64,000 bases of DNA from Salvia splendens. Taxonomy: Eukaryota > Streptophyta > Magnoliopsida > Lamiales > Lamiaceae. A program made the position numbers and the translations under genes. The stretch spans positions 23,800,209-23,864,208 of the forward strand of contig NC_056033.1 of NCBI RefSeq assembly GCF_004379255.2. Direction: 5' to 3'. Positions within the stretch are counted from its first letter, which is position 1. Every line of letters begins with the position of its first letter. Of the stretch, positions 57,120 through 64,000 are shown in pieces. The notes under the pieces are model-generated. The model did no database searches. It was given only the letters and a program-made list of their open reading frames with translations, and was not told where the DNA came from.

Positions 57120-57600
57120 TGATCATGCCCGCACTTGCTAAAGATAGTAGATTCGAGGTACCGTGACTAGCATGGGTGGATGTAAAAAAACACTCGTGTA
57201 GTATTTTCTAAGTACTAACTAGAAGTATATTTTTAGATTTTTTTTTTACAAGTAAGTGATTTAGATTATTAATAGGAGCTTTTGTAACAATTAACACAAA
57301 CTTTAGATAAATTTTAAAAATTCCTATTAAAAAAAATATGTAAAAGAATGAGTTGATTATGGGCTTAAGCCCCTTCTCTCCTTCACCTAGTTCCGCCAAT
57401 GGTGACAAGGGTGGATTAAATAAGCAAAGAAAAAAGAAGATAACGACAATTAATTGTAAATTGTAATGATAGAAATAGACTTTAGAATATTATAGTACTA
57501 GCTTAACCTAACACGAAATAACTAAATATAGTTTGAGTTTAACCTCAGCGGAAGGGTTGAAGAACGAATGACATCATGTATAGATACATGTTACATCAAC
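57120..57600 (-). mobile_element. Old Tekay-like LTR fragment
   Basis: Diverged match to the first 250-300 bp of the LTR at 60865: TGATCATGCCCGCACTTGCT, AAGATAGTAGATTCGAGG, GTGACTAG, TGGATTAAATAAGC and CAGCGGAAGGGTTGAAG. Interrupted by the small hAT at 57171-57401 and cut at about 57600. Confidence 0.65.
57171..57401. mobile_element. Short hAT-type element
   Basis: Ends CATGGGTGGATGTA and (inverted) CATTGGCGGAACTA, 10 of 14 alike. Flanks GTGACTAG (57163-57170) and GTGACAAG (57402-57409) form an 8-bp duplication with one change. Removing it rejoins the surrounding LTR as GACTAGGGTGGATTAAA, like GACTAGGGGAGGGTTAAAG at 60920. 231 bp. Confidence 0.75.
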
Positions 57601-57672
57601 GTGCTGGGGACGCTGGCGCACGCATACGAGCCGCCGGTGGGGTGGCTGGACATCGACGGGGAGGAGAATTGA
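57601..57672 (+). pseudogene. GC-rich gene fragment
   Basis: A 72-bp stretch, strongly GC-rich with G/C third positions, reads VLGTLAHAYEPPVGWLDIDG then EEN and TGA. Base use is unlike its AT-rich surroundings and typical of a plant exon end. It starts abruptly after the LTR fragment at 57600 and runs into a T-rich 3'-UTR-like stretch. Probably the last exon of a captured or broken gene; the family was not recognised. Confidence 0.45.
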
Positions 57673-57966
57673 ATTTTTCATTTTGGGGGTGTTCCTTTTT
57701 AAAAGTACTGTAGAGAGAAACAATTGGGGAAGAAATGGGAGAGAGAGAAAATAGAATATGATTTAAATGTTAAGTAGCTTATAAGAGGTGTTTAAATCCT
57801 TTGTGATTATTCAACCAAATTGAATGAAATACATTCAAGAAACCTATAATCCTTTTATCATGGCGAGTATGATAAAATTAGACTCAGAAAAAGAATCATC
57901 TTCGCCCATACCAATATCAATCAAAATAACCAAAATCAAGTCAGCAAACCAATTCAGAAAAAAAAC

Positions 57967-58209
57967 ATGGCCGATGAAAAATCAAACACAGAATTATCAA
58001 ACAACAGAATACGAGCAAGCAAGAATGCAACAATTGCGTTCAAGCTTGATAGGATTAACTTTGGAGTTCAAGTGTTTGTGTTATTTCTTATGCTCTTATG
58101 TGTGTTCCTTACTTTTTTTTGCGCTCGTGATATGATGCATGCAGATGAATGCAGGAGGGCACCTAGGCATATTCTTGTTGCTGGCACTTGTCCAAACCAC
58201 AAAGGATAG
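57967..58209 (+). CDS. Possible small membrane protein, 80 aa (weak)
   Basis: MADEKSNTELSNNRIRASKN opens a basic, polar head (residues 1-31), followed by one hydrophobic span FGVQVFVLFLMLLCVFLTFF (about 32-51) and a Cys-containing tail ending CPNHKG. No family was recognised, the start context is modest, and the end touches an Athila-type LTR remnant. It could be a chance frame. Confidence 0.2.
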   Translation: MADEKSNTELSNNRIRASKNATIAFKLDRINFGVQVFVLFLMLLCVFLTFFCARDMMHADECRRAPRHILVAGTCPNHKG

Positions 58210-58700
58210 ATCCCACGAAGATGGATGAAATGGAATACACTTGTGAAGATATTCTGGAAGGGTTGGTTGTTTCAATGCAATTTGTAGGTGAAGACTTAAC
58301 TTCTATTACTTCGAATGCAAACGAGATTCCTAACTAAACTGGCAAGAAGGCCAGGGACGACTCAAAGGTAGACATGTATGGTGTTTCTTCAACTTTTCCA
58401 AATAAAATGCAAAACGAGGGTTTCAAAATGGATAAGATAACTTGCAAACTCCTAAGGTTCGGGTGTGAGACAAAACTTTGCTAGATTAGCCTAGACAATG
58501 AAATGGTGGCAGGGGACCACAATTTCTAACTAACCAACATGGTGCTGAAAAGCTGAAATTTGCATGCAGGTAAAAAAGCATAAAGCAACCCAGAATTAAA
58601 TGTAACACGAATTCCTCACATCTTCTTCACGATTCAACTAGCAGAAAACTAAACCTCGATTGATGAATACAAAAGTGAAAGATCAAACTGCAAATCTCAA
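58203..58700 (-). mobile_element. Athila-type LTR remnant
   Basis: GATAGATCCCACGAAGATGG, AGGGTTGGTTGTTTCAATGCAA-like text and GGGGACCACAATTTC run parallel to 29307-29560 of the Athila-type LTR in the same order, at moderate identity. No coding. Confidence 0.5.
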
Positions 58701-58718
58701 ATCAATGTCTCGTATATA

Positions 58719-58965
58719 TTAACACATAATTAGTAGCATCCAGTAGAAGTTTTACCAACCAATTACTACTATTGTATTGTTTCTAGGGTTAATAATGATT
58801 AAAGAGTTAATTTATCAATAATGCGGAATAATATGAAAAAACATAACATTAAGAAATTCTTGTTTTTGGTTATATGGGTAGGTTTGCTATCAAACTCTTG
58901 GTTTTATCAAAATATCAATGTAAGAAGATAGGGATATGACATTCCAATACTCTTAAAATACTTAG
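58719..58965. repeat. Repeat copy B of the DNA 3' of the calmodulin-binding gene
   Basis: Matches 36956-37222 in the same orientation, with small indels. See copy A. Confidence 0.85.
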
Positions 58966-59099
58966 AATATTAAACATATAGTTGTGTATTTTTTTGCATC
59001 CTTATGTTTAGGATTACAATTTTTGACACGCCATGATATTCCGACACGAAGCCGACACAATTCCACATAAAATTGATGGGTTTGAAGTAAATCTTACTT

Positions 59100-59820
59100 G
59101 ATTTGTGTCTTTACAAAATACACTATACACGCACTATGTACAAAATAAGCTATACACACACTATATACAAAATACACACAACACACAATACAAAAATTGC
59201 ACATAATACACACTATACACAAAATATAAACGCACAATATACACAAAATACACATTACACTGTAAACAATATAAATGCACTTCAAAGACAAATTACACAC
59301 TACACACAAAACATTATACACAATAATTAAAATATATTGCACACAATACAAAAAATACACATAATACGAACACTGACACACTACACAAAATCCACACAAT
59401 ACCCACAATGCATACACTAAACAAAACATTCAAACTCTATGCAAAATATATGCATTGCAAAACACACATATAAAATACACACACAAAATACAAACACATA
59501 CACTACGCTACATAGACACTATGCAGAAAATACACACGCATATAGAATATACATAATGCACATCTTATAAACACACACCTGACAAAAAGAGAGACACACT
59601 ATGCTACATACACTATACACAAAATACACTACACACGCATATAGAATATACATAATGCACATCTTATAAACACACACCTGACAAAAAGAGAGACACACTA
59701 TGCTACATACACTATACACAAAATACACTACACACACTATAAACAAAATACATACACATACACAAAATACACACAATGCACACACAATATATACATTATA
59801 TAAAAAAAGAATAGACTACA
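59100..59820. repeat. CA-rich degenerate repeat with a 99-bp tandem duplication
   Basis: Long strand-asymmetric block built on ACTATACACAAAATACAC with little regular period. Within it, CGCATATAGAATATACATAA starts near 59537 and again near 59636 and the copies are almost identical over 99 bp. Several Cys/Val-rich minus frames (59429-59094, 59785-59519) are translations of the repeat. Confidence 0.85.
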
Positions 59821-60159
59821 TACACTAAGGGTGCGTTATAATGCTAACTTTTCTTAAATTGCTAACTTGCTAACTCATTAACGTAGTGCATTAAAAATGT
59901 CAATACGATCCCAAAACATAATATATGCACTATGCACACATTATACACTATACACATAATATACCAACAAAATATAAACACACACTTCAAAAAAATGACT
60001 AATCCGGTCAACAAAACATTAATAAAAAGTGAATGTGCACATACTTTAAAAATTAGGACCGGATCGACATGAATTTCATTTGTTATGGACTCGTTTTTCA
60101 AAAAGTGAATGTTTTGGACCAAATCGTATGTCGGCCATATGTTTAGGACAAAAATTGAC
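59821..60159. other. Interruption of the CA-rich block, no gene
   Basis: Contains GCTAACTTGCTAACTCATTA and a segment TTTTGGACCAAATCGTATGT that look transposon-like, but no ends or target duplication were found. Confidence 0.35.
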
Positions 60160-60521
60160 CTTTACTTTATATTATACACAACAAACATACTACACACTAT
60201 ACCCACACTTTACGCACAATATGCAAAAAACACCTACTCTTCACACAATACAAATGCACACACTATACACAAAATACTTAAACTGCACAAAACATATATT
60301 TCACATACTATACACAAAATACAAGTACAAAAAATATATAGACATTATAAATACAATAGACACAATATCCACAAAATGCACTGCGAAAACACTAAACAAA
60401 AAATACACGCAATTTACACTATATACACATGCGAACAAATACACATCAGACATGGCACACATTGACAGTATAAAACACGAAATACATGCATTGACACACA
60501 CTACCCAAATACGTTACACAC
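60160..60521. repeat. CA-rich degenerate repeat, second part
   Basis: Continuation of ACACTATACACAAAATAC-type sequence, stopping sharply where an LTR-like start begins at 60522. Confidence 0.75.
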
Positions 60522-60864
60522 TGTAGCACCCCGGAAAATTTTGACTTTCTTTTATTATTATTTCAGCCCCAACGGAGGTCGGATGGAGTTTTAATAATTT
60601 TTACAAAACGACTGTGCAGTTCTGCCAGATTTCTGTCATGTTAAAATAATACTTGTTGTCAGGTTTTGAGTGAATAAATGATACATGTGTGAATAAGAAA
60701 CGTATCCTATGATGTGGCTATGTGTTACACGTTGATGTATGCTTGAGTGTTCGTTTCGTTTTTGTTGATGAACGTTTGGGGATGGGCAATCTAAGAAAAT
60801 GATGAAAGGAACGATAGGACATGCATGATAAATGTAATAATGGAAAACCTGATTGTGTGGTGAT
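60522..60864. mobile_element. LTR-like fragment
   Basis: Starts TGTAGCACCCCGGAAAAT, the kind of start common in plant Ty3/gypsy LTRs, and is cut at 60865 by the Tekay-like LTR. No coding; assignment is tentative. Confidence 0.4.
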
Positions 60865-63271
60865 TGTCACGCCCGCATTTTCTAAGGATAGAAAACACGG
60901 TTGATCGCGACTAGGGGAGGGTTAAAGAAGCGGGGAAGAAAGGGGAAAACAACACAAATCGACCATAGCTCGAAACAAATGGGAATAGCCTCGAATAAAA
61001 TCAGAGTATCTCAACAATCAACAACTTAAAAAAGGAATATTATCTCAACGATAAAAGAACTCAAAAGAATGACAACTACTTAGCGGAAGCATTTGAGAGA
61101 AGGAATATGCCACGTGTGAAGACATGACACATTCTAAACACTTAATTTCTTCAACGGTCTTGCTCAACACCCACATCGCCCGTCACGCTCAACCTGCAAT
61201 TTTTTTAAAAAAAGAAAAGCAGGGCTGAGTACTTGATGTACTCAGTGGACTTATGCCGAAAACATTTTATAAAAAGTATTTATCATGCCACCATTGAGTG
61301 ACCTTGGGGTTTTAACTTTAGAAATCGCCCAAGACACTAAAATCATTTCCATCGTAAAAACTCGTGACCGCGCAGTCATTTTCCCATAGATGTCTACCAT
61401 ATCTGATCCATTGATGACAAGGAATGTGGCCACATTCCATGTCACTAGACCGGCCGACCCAAAAGACGGCTCACGATCTCCATAGGTGTACACTAGCCTG
61501 AATAGGGACTCACTCCCTAGACAGACCCGAATTCGATTATCCATTGATGGCAAAAGCCACATCAGATAGGTTCCATAGAATAAAACAAAACACGGCATGA
61601 CAAATATTCAATATCATTTTCGCATAAAAATATACTTAGGGCATTGCCCTTATTTAAAAAGAAAGCCCACCTCAAGTTCTTAATCCGAAATTATTTTCTT
61701 TCCCTTGATATCACGTCTCGCTTGCAAGGAATCACCTTTAGCATTTAAATAACACATAAATTAACACAATGAATCAAGTAAATAAATAAGATGCATGCAC
61801 CCTAATTAAAATCGTTTATCTCGTTTCTCGGTTTTCGATTATTCAGCGGCCGCCTAAAGTTCCTCCGTTGGCTCCTCGTATTTCCCTCCACGATATCGAA
61901 TTAAAATCTCAAAATTATTTAAGCGCATAAATAAATCATCGAAATTATTTCTCCTCGAAAATATATTTATTTCGGACTTGGGATAAATTATTCAACCTTC
62001 ACATTATCCGGAAATTAATTAAATAATTCCCCACAACTAATTTATCGGCCCAAGGATTTAATTAATTTGGCCCAAGAATTAAAAGTGACCCACAACAACT
62101 CATGCCCAAAACAATTAAAGTGTTGACCCAAAAAGAAATAAAAGAACTTTATACTCCCACCTTTAAACACACGTACACCATGATTCATCACAAACCACTT
62201 TGTAAAGTAAAAAAAAAGGAATATTAAAAGAATAAAACAATTTAGGAATCCATTACTCCCATTCCCAATTCATCGTGTATTCTCTCCCCCTCCTTTCTCA
62301 AAACAGAATACGCCAAGATTTTTCAAGAATCCCCAAATCCTCTCTCATTTCTTTCCCAAGTTAAGCTTAAACATATAGACAAAATGAATAGGAAATAAAA
62401 GCTCCGTCGCCCTCAAGCTCTCGCCGACCCTTCTCTCTCTCACCACATCTAAAACGAGATTTCCAATTTTCCTGCTGCGGATCGCCGTCGCACTGCACCA
62501 ATCGACCGGTCACTGCCGCTACTTCCTTCGTCGGCCCACTGGGCGGCCTCGGTCCTCCCCGATTAGCCCCGTTTCCCAATTAAAGGTTCGTTCTTGATTT
62601 ATTTATGTCCGGTTCTTAATTTGGTTGCTTCGATTTACTCGATTAGAGATTTATTTCAGATTTCATGATATGCACAAGAATGGAATAGGAATGGGGTGGA
62701 AGAAGTGTATACCTTTGTTGCAAAGAGTTGCAGGAAAACAATTTGGGGACTCTCGGCTCTCTTACTCGAACTATTTCTTCTCAACTGTGATTTCAAGAAT
62801 TGGTATCATGGAATTAAAATATGGAGGTTCGTATTCATGGGATTGTGAAGAAATTACCTTTGTTGGATAGACAACCACATATCAAACTGGAGTCTCGGTT
62901 TCTCTCTATTTTTTTCAGATTTTTTTATAGAATGAGGAAACTGATTTGAAAAGGGAATATTATAGAGAGGAGGTGGTTGATAGATATGGGAGAGATTCAT
63001 GGAAGAGAGGAGCGGTTTTTCTAACGTGGGCTGAGGAGGTGTGATTTTCGAATCAATCTTTTTTTTGGGATCAACTTAGAATTTATTTGTTATTTATTTG
63101 CAGATCACGGAGGAGGATAATCTCTATAGAATCTTTATTTAATATTTCAGCTTCTTAAAAAAAAAAAAATTCCATAGGCTCTCAAAATAAAACGGAACGA
63201 TAGTTGGCTAAAAAAAAATTCGACAGTAATCTAAAAACAACTTAAAGGAAAGGGAAAAGTCGGGCGTTACA
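60865..63271 (-). mobile_element. Tekay-like Ty3/gypsy 3' LTR
   Basis: Plus strand TGTCACGCCCGCATTTTC to AAAGTCGGGCGTTACA, about 2407 bp. Its partner in family is the solo LTR at 52731-55199. The minus-strand polypurine tract AAGATGGATAGAT with GGACGAAATTTTTG before it (63300-63272) is typical of chromovirus-type elements and shows this is the 3' LTR of the element on its right. The GC-rich core (62400-62580) differs from that of the solo LTR. Confidence 0.88.
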
Positions 63272-63390
63272 ATCTATCCATCTTAACAAAAATTTCGTCC
63301 CGAAATTTGCAAAAATATAACTAAGCGTTTCCTAGTACTCTCCATCTTATCTTCAAATTCTCAAGCGTATTCCTCGCAACCACAATGTTA

Positions 63391-64000
63391 CTATTGGTTT
63401 GGGGGTGGAGCTGGGTCTCCTCTTGGGTCGGCTTGAATTGCTTGAAATTGTGGGCGTGGTCCTTGGTCGTTTTGCCTTACACCGACTCCAACATTCTTAC
63501 TTGGACAATCTCTAGAAAAATGACCATTTCCACCACAGTTGTAGCATCCATCAAACTTGAGTCTACACTCTCCACGGTGGTTCCTAAAGCATATAGTGTA
63601 TGGAGGAATCCTAGGTCGGAAATTACCCCTCTGATTGGGAGCAGTCTGGATATGTTGTTGCCTCTTATTTTCATATGGACCCTGATCCCCATCCCATTTC
63701 CTCTTGTCTCGAGAGTTATGTTGTTGTTGTGGTGTTGGTGGTGTAGGATTCGCTAACGTCTCATCCTTAGGCAGTGCCTCTTCCACATCTAAAGCGCAAC
63801 TCAAAATCTCGGAGTATGTAACTCCTCTACGGCTGGCCACGGCTACCCTTATTTCGTGTCTAAGACCAGAACGAAATTTTTCGGCCATTTTCTCATCTGT
63901 GTCTACCAACTCGGGCGCATATCGGGTCATTTCACAAAGAGCACGGTCGTACTCCGTCACCGTCATGCTTCCTTGTTTTAGGGTGTGGAACTCAACTATC
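63391..64000 (-). CDS. Tekay-like gag with zinc knuckle, partial
   Basis: Frame open to the right window edge (VEFHTLKQGSMTVTEYDRAL). It has the retrotransposon gag end (FRSGLRHEIRVAVASRRGVT, YSEILSCALDVEEAL), a basic Gln-rich linker, and a CCHC zinc knuckle CYNCGGNGHFSRDC (about 63531-63490) that binds the element's RNA. The frame ends PPPNQ at 63391, and only about 90 bp later the 3' polypurine tract begins. Normally several kilobases of pol would lie there, so this is a gag-only or deleted element. The plus frame 63385-63756 is its shadow. Confidence 0.85.
   Translation of the reverse strand, partial: IVEFHTLKQGSMTVTEYDRALCEMTRYAPELVDTDEKMAEKFRSGLRHEIRVAVASRRGVTYSEILSCALDVEEALPKDETLANPTPPTPQQQHNSRDKRKWDGDQGPYENKRQQHIQTAPNQRGNFRPRIPPYTICFRNHRGECRLKFDGCYNCGGNGHFSRDCPSKNVGVGVRQNDQGPRPQFQAIQADPRGDPAPPPNQ

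Noticed and set aside
59094..60526. Cys/Val-rich and Thr/Tyr/His-rich frames on both strands
   Set aside because: Translations of the CA-rich degenerate repeat.
1..64000. tRNA, rRNA or other structural RNA genes
   Set aside because: No cloverleaf with A and B boxes or rRNA-like sequence was recognised. The tRNA-like matches are retroelement primer-binding sites.

Overview
The window looks like repeat-rich nuclear DNA of a flowering plant, probably a eudicot. The support is intron-bearing genes with plant splice signals, Athila/Tat, Tekay-like and copia LTR retrotransposons, hAT and Stowaway-type elements (CTCCCTCCGTCC ends, TA target duplications), and a plant-specific calmodulin-binding protein gene. 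I lean to an asterid such as a Lamiales species, but the sequence alone does not prove it.

Region 1 (1-22.5 kb) is the most unusual part. A FAR1-type Mutator-like transposase gene runs on the minus strand. I can build it as four exons: 22121-22097, 5446-4684, 4471-3459 (or -3492) and 3362-2965. Every junction keeps phase and there is no internal stop, giving a protein of about 720-730 aa. Its first intron is about 16.65 kb and is almost entirely a tandem array: roughly 60 units of about 272 bp, each made of about 13 subunits of about 21 bp with core AGTATCATTYTATC. The same short motif fills the 2.4-kb 3' flank (560-2962) and most of intron 2, and occurs once in intron 3, but is absent from the exons. 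A second 5'-UTR-like block with a short candidate first exon lies at 321-560, pointing off the left edge. The layout recalls VANDAL-type MULEs, whose noncoding DNA is full of short self-recognition motifs.

Region 2 (22.5-31.3 kb) is a decayed minus-strand Athila-type Ty3/gypsy element: primer-binding site at 29119-29102, gag, and a second long reading frame with an ATHILA ORF-1-like part. No protease, reverse transcriptase or integrase coding is visible between them. A copia-type solo LTR (24877-26341) splits the second reading frame. All five premature in-frame stops I found are TAG.

Region 3 (31.3-39.8 kb) is a gene island. A single-exon gene at 35454-36746 encodes a 430-aa protein with a C-terminal plant calmodulin-binding domain. 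It sits among at least a dozen Stowaway-type MITEs.

Region 4 (39.8-57.1 kb) is a nest of retrotransposons. The host is a copia element whose LTRs (39820-40171 and 56775-57098) are flanked by the same 5-bp duplication, CTTCT. Inside it are an hAT element with an exact 8-bp duplication, pieces of two other copia elements, a Tat/Athila-type LTR with its 3' noncoding region, and a Tekay-like solo LTR that landed in one of the copia LTRs.

Region 5 (57.1-64 kb) holds an old Tekay LTR piece broken by a small hAT, a GC-rich gene fragment, an Athila-type LTR remnant, a copy of the DNA found 3' of the calmodulin-binding gene, a CA-rich degenerate repeat block, and the 3' LTR and gag of a Tekay-like element that leaves the window on the right.

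Nearly all other open frames are by-products: the tandem array stays open because its subunit is about 21 bp, a multiple of three, and the GC-rich parts of LTRs make long chance frames. All coordinates and splice sites come from reading the sequence; nothing was searched against a database.
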